Positions 18,665 through 27,335 of a stretch of DNA of 36,782 bases are shown here, piece after piece. The translations under genes were made by a program, and so were the position numbers. Numbering within the stretch: the first letter of the stretch is position 1; each line of letters begins with the position of its first letter. The stretch lies in the IMG/VR virus record IMGVR_UViG_3300005337_000015, positions 1 through 36,782 of that record, one strand, 5' to 3'. The notes beneath the pieces were generated by a model that ran no database searches, had not been told where the DNA came from, and saw only the letters and a program-made list of their open reading frames with translations. This DNA is from a virus.

Positions 18665-19600
18665 ATGGCAGTTCCAGCAGGTACAGTACAAACTTATGCA
18701 GCGATTGGTAATCGAGAAGACCTCTCGGATATTATCTATCGCATTTCCCCCACCAAAACTCCTTTCCTGAGTCTGTGTGCGAAGACTAAGGCCACTAACA
18801 CTTTGCACGAGTGGCAAACTCAAGATTTGGCAAGCGCCGCTAACAATGCGCAAATTGAAGGTGATGATGCAGCTACTGCTGTGTTTACGCCAACTACTCG
18901 CCTTAATAATCGTACGCAGATTTCTTCGAAGACTATCAGCGTAGCAGGCACTCAGCGTTCGATGGATACGGCTGGCCGAGATGATGAGCTATCTTATCAG
19001 CTTGGCCTGAAGGCTGAAGAGTTGAAGCGCGATATGGAAGTAGCGCTAACTCAAAATAGCACGCTTGTTGCTGGTTCTGCCGGTGTAGCGCGTCAAACTC
19101 GTGGCTTGGAAGGCTGGGTGGCAACCAACAACGATCTTGGCGCTGGTGGCGCTGCTCCAAACTATGGCACCAACACCGCCCCCACTGATGGTACTCAGCG
19201 TGCATTTACTGAGTCTCAACTCAAGAACGTCTTGCAGCTTATTTATACGCAAGGTGGTGATCCTGATGTGGTGCTGGTTGGCCCATCGCAAAAGCAGACC
19301 TTCTCAACCTTTACGGGCAATGCAACCCGTTTTGATGAGTCCAGTGATGCAAAGCTATACGCAGCAATTGACGTATATGTGAGCGATTTTGGCACTCTGA
19401 AAGTGCTGCCGAGCCGGTTCCAGCGTTCGCGTACTGCATTCGTATTGCAGTCTGATATGTGGGCTGTAGCGTATCTCCGTCCATTCCAGACTTTTGAGCT
19501 GGCTAAGACCGGTGATGCAGACCGCCGTCAAGTGCTGGTTGAATATGCTCTGGAGGCTCGTCAAGAGAAGAGTTCCGGTGCTATTCGTGACCTGCTGTAA
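18665..19600 (+). CDS. Major capsid protein (SU10/DUF5309-type)
   Basis: Encodes 311 residues beginning MAVPAGTVQTYAAIGNREDL. The N-terminal YRISPTKTPFLSLCAKTKAT and the HEWQTQDLASAANNAQIEGD segment mark the SU10-like HK97-fold coat family. Further on are QLGLKAEELKRDMEVALTQN and DPDVVLVGPSQKQTFSTFTG. The C-terminus includes FVLQSDMWAVAYLRPFQTFE and GDADRRQVLVEYALEARQEK. It builds the icosahedral shell. Confidence 0.9.
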   Translation: MAVPAGTVQTYAAIGNREDLSDIIYRISPTKTPFLSLCAKTKATNTLHEWQTQDLASAANNAQIEGDDAATAVFTPTTRLNNRTQISSKTISVAGTQRSMDTAGRDDELSYQLGLKAEELKRDMEVALTQNSTLVAGSAGVARQTRGLEGWVATNNDLGAGGAAPNYGTNTAPTDGTQRAFTESQLKNVLQLIYTQGGDPDVVLVGPSQKQTFSTFTGNATRFDESSDAKLYAAIDVYVSDFGTLKVLPSRFQRSRTAFVLQSDMWAVAYLRPFQTFELAKTGDADRRQVLVEYALEARQEKSSGAIRDLL

Positions 19601-19612
19601 TCGGAGGCTGAT

Positions 19613-20074
19613 ATGGGTACCAACATTCGACAAAACGTTGATGGCTCTGCATCGTTTGTAGATGACACCCTAGGCGAAGTTGCCCGTGTTGGTGGTTCTT
19701 CCGCATCTGCCGCGTATCGCTCGCCGATTACGGTAAAAGTAGCCCTTGCCATCACTTCTGGTGGTGGCGGGGCTTTTGCGTGGACTCCACCAGTCTCTAA
19801 TCAAGCGGTCATTGTAACCAGTGTTGTTGCAGACATTACTACTGGCGTAGCTCAGACGATCAGTATCGGGGTAGCGGCGAATGCCACTACTTCTAGCGCT
19901 AACCTGATTGATACATTGACTATGACCACTGGTGTTTATGACAACATCACAAACAAGGGCGCTGGCGGTCTGCCTACTCGAAAAGTAGCGGTCGGCCAAT
20001 ATGTGACGGGAACTAACTCTGCGACGGCCACAGGCCTAGTGGGGAATGTTTACATTACTTATCTGCCTGTGTGA
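19613..20074 (+). CDS. Putative capsid decoration protein
   Basis: Encodes 153 residues with CGGAGG upstream. Gly/Ala/Ser/Thr/Val-rich and clearly beta: VKVALAITSGGGGAFAWTPP, VADITTGVAQTISIGVAANA. It follows the coat gene and is closed by a terminator, which suggests the coat and this protein are made in bulk together. Decoration or head-fiber role is inferred from position and composition. Confidence 0.55.
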   Translation: MGTNIRQNVDGSASFVDDTLGEVARVGGSSASAAYRSPITVKVALAITSGGGGAFAWTPPVSNQAVIVTSVVADITTGVAQTISIGVAANATTSSANLIDTLTMTTGVYDNITNKGAGGLPTRKVAVGQYVTGTNSATATGLVGNVYITYLPV

Positions 20075-20077
20075 TAG

Positions 20078-20099
20078 AGGGGGCTTCGGCCCCTTCTTT
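20078..20099 (+). terminator. Terminator after the capsid module
   Basis: AGGGGGC-TTCG-GCCCCTT (20078-20095) with a UUCG tetraloop, followed by CTTTA. It lies 3 bp after the stop of the decoration-like gene. The short U tract may make it leaky, reducing rather than ending expression of the tail genes. Confidence 0.75.
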
Positions 20100-20110
20100 A
20101 AGGAGAGAAT

Positions 20111-20422
20111 ATGTCAGCCCCACGCTTTATGAGTGGTTTCACTGTCGCAAAAACAGGTGCGATCATTGCTACGTCTGGTACATCTGCCAGCGTAGCTATC
20201 CCTACGAATAGTTCTGGTGAAATCCCCCGATGGGTACGGATTGCCGCTACACAGGCAGCTTGTGTGCGCCTTACTAAGGGTGCCAGCACAGCAGTAACTA
20301 CTGATTTGCAAGTTCAGCCCGGCGACGCAGTTATTATCCGCTCGCATGCATTTGATACTGTCTCCGCTATTCAAGTTACTTCTGCCGGTGTTGTGCAAAT
20401 TTCCCCGCTGGAAGACCTGTAA
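20111..20422 (+). CDS. Small beta-rich virion protein (103 residues)
   Basis: AAGGAGAG upstream. Begins MSAPRFMSGFTVAKTGAIIA and contains PRWVRIAATQAACVRLTKGA and QVQPGDAVIIRSHAFDTVSA. Compact all-beta character resembling head-decoration or stopper-type proteins. Stop and next start overlap by one base (TAATG). Confidence 0.55.
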   Translation: MSAPRFMSGFTVAKTGAIIATSGTSASVAIPTNSSGEIPRWVRIAATQAACVRLTKGASTAVTTDLQVQPGDAVIIRSHAFDTVSAIQVTSAGVVQISPLEDL

Positions 20423-20709
20423 TGGAAGCAGTAAAGACTAAGCTTGTTGCGCAAGATGGCAATTTGCATGTGATTCGCACACAGGATTGTGATCCTGTAG
20501 CCGAACATGCAGCAGGATTACGTCAAATAGGTGCAGTCGGCTCCAATGAAATGCGCCATGCAGCGCATATCCCAATGGTTGCCATTGAGACGTATTGCAA
20601 TATCCATAACATAGAGTTTCGTGAATTTATCAAAGACCAAACTCATATTAGAGCAATGCTGAACGATCCAGCATTGAAAGCATTTAGAATATGGGAAGGT
20701 AAAGTGTAA
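20422..20709 (+). CDS. Conserved head-to-tail region protein (95 residues)
   Basis: Begins MEAVKTKLVAQDGNLHVIRT; the middle SNEMRHAAHIPMVAIETYCN and the end MLNDPALKAFRIWEGKV follow a pattern seen in small proteins located between coat and adaptor genes of short-tailed phages. No known enzymatic role. Overlaps the adaptor start by one base. Confidence 0.6.
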   Translation: MEAVKTKLVAQDGNLHVIRTQDCDPVAEHAAGLRQIGAVGSNEMRHAAHIPMVAIETYCNIHNIEFREFIKDQTHIRAMLNDPALKAFRIWEGKV

Positions 20710-21329
20710 TGTCTTTTGCTAATTACGCCGCGCTGAAAACCTCTATCGCTAATTGGCTGCATCGAGATAGTGATCCTATGTTAATTGCAGCTATCCCGGA
20801 CTTAATTAATCTGGCAGAAATCAGGTTAAGTTCTGATTTGAATGCTCGCGATATGGATAGCAGGACAAATCTAAGTACCACAGCAGAATACATTTCAACG
20901 CCATCTGACTTAGTTGAAGTGCGCCGCGTATTGTTGACGGGCGATCCCGCTAGGACATTGCAATACAGGACACCAGATCAGTTAAGCCAAACGTATGCTA
21001 CGCCACAAACTGGAAAGCCAACCGATTTCACCGTTATTGGTGAACAAATTCAACTTGCTCCCATTCCAGATGCGACTTATACGCTAGAGATAACCTACAA
21101 GCAGCGCATTCCTGCGTTGAGTGACACAAATACTACTAATTGGCTACTACTTAAGTATCCAAATACATATCTATGGGCTTCTCTTTGCGAAGCACAACCG
21201 TACATCATGGGCGATCCACGAGTCCCATTGTTTGAACAGAAATATCAACAAGCTGTTCAAGTCGTAAATTCTATTGACTGGTATTCTGGTTCGACAATGA
21301 CCATGAAATCAGATAATTACAGGGGGTAG
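20709..21329 (+). CDS. Head-tail adaptor protein
   Basis: Encodes 206 residues. Helical N-terminus (MSFANYAALKTSIANWLHRD, then DLINLAEIRLSSDLNARDMD), then TPSDLVEVRRVLLTGDPART, a strand-rich FTVIGEQIQLAPIPDATYTL and a C-terminal helix LWASLCEAQPYIMGDPRVPL. This matches P22 gp4-like adaptor proteins of podoviruses, which dock under the portal and hold the tail nozzle. Confidence 0.8.
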   Translation: MSFANYAALKTSIANWLHRDSDPMLIAAIPDLINLAEIRLSSDLNARDMDSRTNLSTTAEYISTPSDLVEVRRVLLTGDPARTLQYRTPDQLSQTYATPQTGKPTDFTVIGEQIQLAPIPDATYTLEITYKQRIPALSDTNTTNWLLLKYPNTYLWASLCEAQPYIMGDPRVPLFEQKYQQAVQVVNSIDWYSGSTMTMKSDNYRG

Positions 21330-21330
21330 C

Positions 21331-21969
21331 ATGGGCCTCGAATCAGCATCCTATATTAGCCAGCTCCAGCCACTAAACCCTGATGGAGCTGATGATATTA
21401 ACCGTGGTGACGACCATATCCGGTTAGTCAAAAGCGTTCTTCAGACTCAATTCCCTAATTTCACTGCTCAAGCTTGTACCCCAACGGTTACAGAGCTAAA
21501 TTACATGGCTGGCGTTACCGGTGCAGTACAAACACAGCTAAACGCCAAAGCACCTATTGCCAGCCCTACGTTTACGGGTACGCCAATTGTTCCGACTCCA
21601 ACTGGTGCAGTTGGCGGTGCTGCTACAAATGTAACTTACGTTAGTTCTGTCGTTGCTAGCGTTGGAACGCTTGGCGATTTAATTGATACTAGTATCAATA
21701 CATCAGGAACGTCTTCAATTAATACTCGTGAATTTGTAGATACAACTGGCGGCGTAATAAACAGAACTCTTCCAGCCGGGGTAGCAATTGGGTCTATCAT
21801 TGCCTACAAAGATGATGCCTCTAATTTTTCTACTAATAAGCTTACAATTACACCTGCCTCAGGGGATAGAATTGAAAATTCTGCGGTCGATGAAGTTATG
21901 GAAGTAACAGACAAAAATAGATATTTTGCTCTTAAAAAAAGAGCAGGTAATACTTGGAGACTTCTTTAA
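21331..21969 (+). CDS. Tail fiber N-terminal anchoring protein
   Basis: Encodes 212 residues. It begins MGLESASYISQLQPLNPDGA, then DDINRGDDHIRLVKSVLQTQ, FPNFTAQACTPTVTELNYMA, a typical N-terminal fiber module of short-tailed phages. A PTFTGTPIVPTPTG motif of the repeated collar type and a beta-rich C-terminus (TLPAGVAIGSIIAYKDDASN) follow. It probably attaches the receptor-binding fiber encoded next. Confidence 0.75.
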   Translation: MGLESASYISQLQPLNPDGADDINRGDDHIRLVKSVLQTQFPNFTAQACTPTVTELNYMAGVTGAVQTQLNAKAPIASPTFTGTPIVPTPTGAVGGAATNVTYVSSVVASVGTLGDLIDTSINTSGTSSINTREFVDTTGGVINRTLPAGVAIGSIIAYKDDASNFSTNKLTITPASGDRIENSAVDEVMEVTDKNRYFALKKRAGNTWRLL

Positions 21970-23228
21970 TGTCAAATTTGTCACAATTCTATCCGGGTCC
22001 AATAAGTATTGGCGGTGCAATAGTTCAGCCTGAAGCAGGAGACATGCTAACTTTTGAAGAGGGGAATGTATATTTACGTTCCGGCTCAACAGCGTCAGCA
22101 TCAACCTATAATCGTGCTGCTTTAAGAGATTGGATGAAAGTCTTTGGTAGTCAGCTTGGAACTCTTCCCGTTACGCCAAATGCAGGCGCAACAAGAATTG
22201 CGACAGATACTACTGGGCAATATGTAGTAGTTGTATATGGAGATGCGACAAATGTATTGAAGTCATCTGATTATGGCGCTACGTTTACAGCAGTAGCTCA
22301 TAATATGCCTGTTGGTCAGCCTAATGATGTTATTTTTGCGCTCGGAAGATTTATTCTTGCAGGTAACACGACTTCAGCTTTTGGGTATAGCCAAAGCAAT
22401 AATTATGCAACAACATTTACTTTTACGTCCGCTGGCAATACTACTTGTGGCAGTGCCGCAAGCGCAACTGCAAACACTACTAGACTTGCCGCTAGCAGCA
22501 CGACTATTGTTGCAATTGCAAATTCTGGCAATGCGTCCAATGCCTTAGGAACATCAACAACGGGGACTTCATTTACAGCGCAAAACGCTTCGTTCGCGCC
22601 TGGTTTTATTGTAAATGTTGCATTTTCATCCGCATCAGGATTATTTGTATTTGCTCCAATAACCGCTGGTGCGAATTATTACACTTCAGCTAACGGATCG
22701 ACTGGTTCTTTCACTACCAGGACATATACTTCAGCGATTCAATCAATAGTTGGATTGACGCCAAAACAAGTAATAGCTAATCCATCTGTATTTTTATACA
22801 TTAGCTCAACAGGGGCAATGTCTAGTTCAGACGGTATCAACTGGACGTTGAAAAATCTTCCTCGTGGAGTTAGCGCCTCTGGAGTGCAATCAAATCTACT
22901 AACAGTAGATGGCTCGGATTTTGTAATGGGAGATTCCTCTAGCGCCGCTGCTGGCGGAGCTTATGCTTTTTTTGTTAGCACAGATAATGCGGCAAACTGG
23001 AAGCGATACTGGTTGAATTATAGTGTGGCCAGCGGCACTGCCAATATTGTTGTTTCAAAAGTTGGAACAAGATTGCTTGCTGTAACAAATGGCACTTCGA
23101 CAGCTACTATGACAAGTTCAGGCTATCCAAATAGCCCTGACTTAATTGGATCAAAATTAACATTTGATGCAACAGGCAGCGTTAGTAATACACAAACTTC
23201 AATGCCTATCTATTTGAGAATCGCTTAA
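21969..23228 (+). CDS. Receptor-binding fiber with beta-propeller-like repeats
   Basis: Encodes 419 residues from ATG 21969 (TAATG overlap, GGAG 9 nt upstream). After a short N-terminus (MSNLSQFYPGPISIGGAIVQ) the chain is Gly/Ser/Thr/Asn-rich with repeated Asp-box-like turns: SSDYGATFTAV, SSDGINWTLKN, STDNAANWKRYW. Such spacing suggests a sialidase-like beta-propeller tip that binds a surface sugar. No catalytic residues can be assigned. This is the most likely host-range determinant. Confidence 0.65.
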   Translation: MSNLSQFYPGPISIGGAIVQPEAGDMLTFEEGNVYLRSGSTASASTYNRAALRDWMKVFGSQLGTLPVTPNAGATRIATDTTGQYVVVVYGDATNVLKSSDYGATFTAVAHNMPVGQPNDVIFALGRFILAGNTTSAFGYSQSNNYATTFTFTSAGNTTCGSAASATANTTRLAASSTTIVAIANSGNASNALGTSTTGTSFTAQNASFAPGFIVNVAFSSASGLFVFAPITAGANYYTSANGSTGSFTTRTYTSAIQSIVGLTPKQVIANPSVFLYISSTGAMSSSDGINWTLKNLPRGVSASGVQSNLLTVDGSDFVMGDSSSAAAGGAYAFFVSTDNAANWKRYWLNYSVASGTANIVVSKVGTRLLAVTNGTSTATMTSSGYPNSPDLIGSKLTFDATGSVSNTQTSMPIYLRIA

Positions 23229-24773
23229 ATGGCTATTGTTCCAATCGATAATCTTGGAACTATTGGTACTGTGCGAGATATGGCACCGCATGAGTTGCCG
23301 ATTAATGCTTTCTCTCGCTCAATGAATATGCGTTGCCGTAATGGCTATGCCGAAAAATTTGGTGGGCATGCGGCAATTTATGGCACGCCAAGCGTTTCGC
23401 CATATTATGTTCAGCCGCATTCCACTTCTACGGGCAGATACTGGATTTATGCTAGTGACAAAAAGATTTATACCGTTACTGGCAGCACACACACGAACCG
23501 TACACGGTCAGTCGGCGGCGACTATAACGCCACGCTAGGAACATGGTCGGGTGGCACATTAGGCGGTATCGCTGTGCTAAATAATCCAGCAGACACGCCA
23601 CAGTTTTGGAATGGTGCGACAGCCACCTTTGAGAATCTGACCAACTGGCCAGCCAATACAACAGCGAAAGTCATTCGACCATTCAAGTATTACTTGATTG
23701 CCTGTAACGTCACTAAAGCAGGTACTTCTTATCCACATATGGTCAAGTGGTCTAATCCAGCCGTTCCGGGTTCCGTGCCTAATAGTTGGGATGAAACTGT
23801 TGCGGCAAATGACGCGGGTGAATTTGATCTTGCTGATGATCAATCGCGCATTGTTGATGCGCTAGCTCTTGGCGATCAGTTCATTGTTTACAAAGAAGGT
23901 GCGTTCTATGCAATGCAGTATATTGGCGGCAATGCAGTTTTCCGCCAACAGCGCTTGGTTAGCGGCCAGATTGGTGCGCTATCACTGAATTGTGCTATAG
24001 AGTTTCCCGGGGGTCATTGCGTATTAGGCCAAGGTGATTTTGTATTTCATGACGGAACATCGCCGCAGTCTATCGTTGATATGAAGATGCGCCGATTCCT
24101 GTTTAACTCGATCGATTCTCAGAATTATCAACTATCGTTCTTGGCGCACAACTTCCTTCGTAATGAAGTATGGTGCTGCTATCCAACCGTAGGCGCTACA
24201 TCGTGTACGCAGGCACTTGTATGGAATTACAAAGACAATACAACCGCTATCAGGGATTTGCCGAACATTAATCATGCTAATTCAGGCGTTATCGATGCCA
24301 TTGGTTCAACTTCATGGGACTCACAAGTTGGCAGTTGGGATTCACAGACTACCGCATGGAATCAATCCGAATTTACTCAGTCATCGCAACGCCTCATTAT
24401 GGCGTCCAGTGCCAATACGAAGTTGTATATGGCTGAATATACAGAATCGTTTGATGGAACTACATTCAATGCTTACATTGAACGTGAGGGCCTAGATTTT
24501 GGTGATCCTGCCAATGTCAAAACAATGACGCAGATTCGTCCAATCATTGACGCAAAGCCTGGCACTGTTATTCAAATAACAACAGGCGGCGCATATGATA
24601 CGCAAGCCGGAACCATGTGGAACGCGCCTATTAATTTCACCGTTGGCACAGATCAAAAAGTAGATACGTTTGCTACTGGCAGATTTTTAGCAGTTCGTAT
24701 TAGTGCATCAGTAGGCGTACAATGGCGGTTAAAGAGCTATAGCATGACTTATGAAACAGTGAGCGCTTACTGA
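23229..24773 (+). CDS. Tail nozzle/stabilisation protein
   Basis: Encodes 514 residues starting directly after the fiber gene. N-terminus MAIVPIDNLGTIGTVRDMAP, HELPINAFSRSMNMRCRNGY, AEKFGGHAAIYGTPSVSPYY. The middle contains FIVYKEGAFYAMQYIGGNAV and FPGGHCVLGQGDFVFHDGTS. Proteins of this type follow the adaptor and fiber genes in P22-like and related podophages and form a large beta-propeller-like tail hub. Exact equivalence to P22 gp10 is likely but not proven. Confidence 0.65.
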   Translation: MAIVPIDNLGTIGTVRDMAPHELPINAFSRSMNMRCRNGYAEKFGGHAAIYGTPSVSPYYVQPHSTSTGRYWIYASDKKIYTVTGSTHTNRTRSVGGDYNATLGTWSGGTLGGIAVLNNPADTPQFWNGATATFENLTNWPANTTAKVIRPFKYYLIACNVTKAGTSYPHMVKWSNPAVPGSVPNSWDETVAANDAGEFDLADDQSRIVDALALGDQFIVYKEGAFYAMQYIGGNAVFRQQRLVSGQIGALSLNCAIEFPGGHCVLGQGDFVFHDGTSPQSIVDMKMRRFLFNSIDSQNYQLSFLAHNFLRNEVWCCYPTVGATSCTQALVWNYKDNTTAIRDLPNINHANSGVIDAIGSTSWDSQVGSWDSQTTAWNQSEFTQSSQRLIMASSANTKLYMAEYTESFDGTTFNAYIEREGLDFGDPANVKTMTQIRPIIDAKPGTVIQITTGGAYDTQAGTMWNAPINFTVGTDQKVDTFATGRFLAVRISASVGVQWRLKSYSMTYETVSAY

Positions 24774-25006
24774 TGTATCAAATAACTAATCCGCCAAATA
24801 GCTTTATGGATGTTTATTCTGAGCTTCAGAAACTTCAAGAAGCGCTTAATGCACAATATCCAGTTCTTCGATGGGACACGTTATATGCTGCCCCTACAAA
24901 GCCAAAAGAAGGCGATGTGGTTAAAGCAGATGGCACAAGCTGGAACCCCGGCAGCGGGGCTGGATGGTATGGATACAGAGCAGGCGCCTGGAGGTTCCTT
25001 GGCTAA
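24773..25006 (+). CDS. Small tail-associated protein (77 residues)
   Basis: TGATG overlap with the hub gene. Begins MYQITNPPNSFMDVYSELQK; residues 40-77 (YAAPTKPKEGDVVKADGTSW, NPGSGAGWYGYRAGAWRFLG) form a small WxY-rich beta module seen at the ends of phage fiber proteins. Likely a virion component. Confidence 0.6.
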   Translation: MYQITNPPNSFMDVYSELQKLQEALNAQYPVLRWDTLYAAPTKPKEGDVVKADGTSWNPGSGAGWYGYRAGAWRFLG

Positions 25007-25445
25007 TTTAAATCTTCCTGAGTTGATGCAAGGCAATCATGCCGCAGTTCTGTTTTGCATTAGTTTGCTGGATCAGATTGCTATCTATGACGATCTTATA
25101 GATGGAGATAAGCCAGTAACGCATGACATGGTTCATAAGGCGTTCTGGATTGCTAATGTAGATATGCCGAGAAATCCATTCTACAAAATGCATTTTGATG
25201 TGTTAAACCCACTCATTATGCAAGCCATCAACAATTGGCGTATCGCAAACAGACTGGAAAATGCCGGTAAATCAAGTGAGATAAGCTTTATAATTCGTAG
25301 TAGTTATGCAGACATTTTAACCATGTGCTGCTTCTTGATTGGCGGCAACGATTACGCAGAATCAGCCGGCGAAGTTATCAGGCAAATCATTCATGACGAA
25401 GGCTTGGAAGCCTATCTTCAGGAAATGAAAGAAATGAAAGGATAG
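24999..25445 (+). CDS. Unknown virion-region protein, TTG start likely
   Basis: Encodes 148 residues from TTG 24999, which has GGAGG 4 nt upstream and gives MANLNLPELMQGNHAAVLFC; the frame is open further upstream but overlaps the previous gene. Core SLLDQIAIYDDLIDGDKPVT, NPFYKMHFDVLNPLIMQAIN and DILTMCCFLIGGNDYAESAG are all helical. Similar DDLIDxDKPV proteins are conserved near tail genes of short-tailed phages; function unknown. Confidence 0.6.
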   Translation: MANLNLPELMQGNHAAVLFCISLLDQIAIYDDLIDGDKPVTHDMVHKAFWIANVDMPRNPFYKMHFDVLNPLIMQAINNWRIANRLENAGKSSEISFIIRSSYADILTMCCFLIGGNDYAESAGEVIRQIIHDEGLEAYLQEMKEMKG

Positions 25446-25448
25446 ATC

Positions 25449-25964
25449 ATGTGCGGTGGTGGTGGCGCTCCTTCTAATACTACATCAACCCAAAAAGTTG
25501 AGCTTGATCCGCGCATGAATGAATTGCTTTATGGTTCTGGCGGAGGATCAACAGGCGGCCTGTATGGTAAAGCTCAGCAATTGCTGATGAATAGAACGCC
25601 ACAACAATCAGTTGCTGGGTTCAACCCGTTGCAGCAATTTGCCATGCAGCAAATGGCGAATCTAGCTCAAAGCCCTAATTTTGGCGGACAGCAAACAAGT
25701 AATGCTGTTATTTCCAAGCTGCTAGGTCGCGGTGGAGTAAATTACCAACCGCAACAATTCAGCATGCCGCAATTTGATACGTCAAAGATGTTTGACCAGT
25801 TTAATCAATATACTCAGCCACAAGCAACACCTGCACCAGTAGTGCAGCAGCAACTGCCGACAGCGCCAAAAGAAAAGACATTTGAAGAAATGTCACCAAT
25901 GGAAAAGATGCAATACATCTTTAACCAAGCGAATCCCGGTAGAACTCAAGGAGCTTGGAAATAA
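25449..25964 (+). CDS. Small internal virion-type protein (171 residues)
   Basis: Begins MCGGGGAPSNTTSTQKVELD, an early Cys-Gly-rich start seen in podovirus internal proteins. Then Gln/Met/Asn/Gly-rich sequence (FNPLQQFAMQQMANLAQSPN) and a C-terminal helix FEEMSPMEKMQYIFNQANPG. First of four consecutive proteins of similar composition, likely ejected with DNA. Confidence 0.55.
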   Translation: MCGGGGAPSNTTSTQKVELDPRMNELLYGSGGGSTGGLYGKAQQLLMNRTPQQSVAGFNPLQQFAMQQMANLAQSPNFGGQQTSNAVISKLLGRGGVNYQPQQFSMPQFDTSKMFDQFNQYTQPQATPAPVVQQQLPTAPKEKTFEEMSPMEKMQYIFNQANPGRTQGAWK

Positions 25965-27325
25965 TGGCTTGCGATCAAGACACTGCAAAAATGAAAGGCC
26001 CATCGATTGAATCATTGACGGGCCAAAATGCGATGGTGCTTAATCAAGCGCCTATGCAGGAATATGCACAAAATACTATGGGGGTAAATCAAGCTCCTAT
26101 GGGTCGCCCGCCTATGGCAACTGAAAACCAAGTTAACCCATTGTATGGTGCCAACTATGGCAAGCCGTTGACTATTGGGCAAAACAATATTGGTTCGTAT
26201 GCCGGCGTTGGCTCGGTTGGCCAGCAAGTTACTCCGGGCAGTACACCATTTTCACATGCACAATATGATCTAGACAGCTATTTTGCCGGCCCTCGAACAG
26301 AAGGCGAAACGATGGATTGGGCAGGCGGCAAATTAACCTATCACGGCGGCCAAAATGGCAATAATGGCTATGCTGTCTATACCAATCCACAAGGTGGCAC
26401 TACACAGTTCTCAGGCGGTCAGCCTGTTGGACAGATTGCGCAAAGCGACCCAAATATTGCTGGCCAATGGAATAAACAATATGGCGGCGGATTCGGTGGG
26501 AATTTCGCGGCCAGTCCGACGCAATCTGTAACCGCTGGGCTTAGTGATCAGTATCAACCAGCACAAGGCATGGCAACGCCTGCTGCGGCCTCAACATCTG
26601 GGACTAATCCCTATCTAGATCAAATGGCAGCAGCTATTGGCCAGCAAGCTCGTCAGCAGTGGGATAGACAATTAGCGCCAGCTATTCGTGGTAACGCAAT
26701 CAGTGCAGGGGGATTCGGCGGGAGTCGGCAAGGCATTGCAGAAGGTATTGCGCTTGGCGATCTTAATCAAGGCATTACAAATAGCCTTGCGAATCTTTAC
26801 GGTCAATCTTATGAAAGCCAGCAGAATCGTGATTTGCAACGTCAAATGCAGCAAGCACAACTTGCTCAGCAAGGCCAGCAATTCGGCCAAAATCTAGATT
26901 GGCAAAAGCATCAATTCGGCAAAACCTTTGGTGAAGGTCAGCGCCAATTTGATATTGGTCAAGGCAATTGGAATGATCAATTCAACATGCAAAACTTGCT
27001 CGCAGGCCAACAGCTTGCCAATCAGCAATCAATGCTACCCTACCAACAATTGCAAATCCTATCTGGACTTGGCGGGCAGCTACAGAATCAACAACAGCAA
27101 TACAATGATGCAGATATAAACAACCTGCTTAAATATGCCAGCATATTGCAGCCTGGCGCAGGACTAGGCGCTACTACTTCTGGAACGCAAACCGGGCCAG
27201 GACAAAGTAGAGCTGGTGGAGTTCTTGGTGGGGCTGCTGCTGGAGCATCTTTAGGCAGTATTATTCCGGGGCTTGGGACTGGTCTGGGCGCTATTGGCGG
27301 CGGGCTTTTAGGGCTGTTTGGTTAA
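25964..27325 (+). CDS. Gln/Gly-rich internal virion protein
   Basis: Encodes 453 residues from ATG 25964 (TAATG overlap). The N-terminal third is Gly/Asn/Pro/Tyr-rich. A central helical part has DQMAAAIGQQARQQWDRQLA, then ISAGGFGGSRQGIAEGIALG, followed by a Gln-rich coil (NRDLQRQMQQAQLAQQGQQF). The C-terminus is a glycine-zipper-like membrane-active segment (GGVLGGAAAGASLGSIIPGL). That tail and the position suggest an ejection protein forming part of a transmembrane channel. Confidence 0.6.
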   Translation: MACDQDTAKMKGPSIESLTGQNAMVLNQAPMQEYAQNTMGVNQAPMGRPPMATENQVNPLYGANYGKPLTIGQNNIGSYAGVGSVGQQVTPGSTPFSHAQYDLDSYFAGPRTEGETMDWAGGKLTYHGGQNGNNGYAVYTNPQGGTTQFSGGQPVGQIAQSDPNIAGQWNKQYGGGFGGNFAASPTQSVTAGLSDQYQPAQGMATPAAASTSGTNPYLDQMAAAIGQQARQQWDRQLAPAIRGNAISAGGFGGSRQGIAEGIALGDLNQGITNSLANLYGQSYESQQNRDLQRQMQQAQLAQQGQQFGQNLDWQKHQFGKTFGEGQRQFDIGQGNWNDQFNMQNLLAGQQLANQQSMLPYQQLQILSGLGGQLQNQQQQYNDADINNLLKYASILQPGAGLGATTSGTQTGPGQSRAGGVLGGAAAGASLGSIIPGLGTGLGAIGGGLLGLFG

Positions 27326-27335
27326 AGGATAAATC

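Noticed and set aside
21331-23228. Diversity-generating retroelement acting on the fiber genes
   Set aside because: No reverse transcriptase gene and no template/variable repeat pair with adenine-specific differences were seen anywhere in the window.
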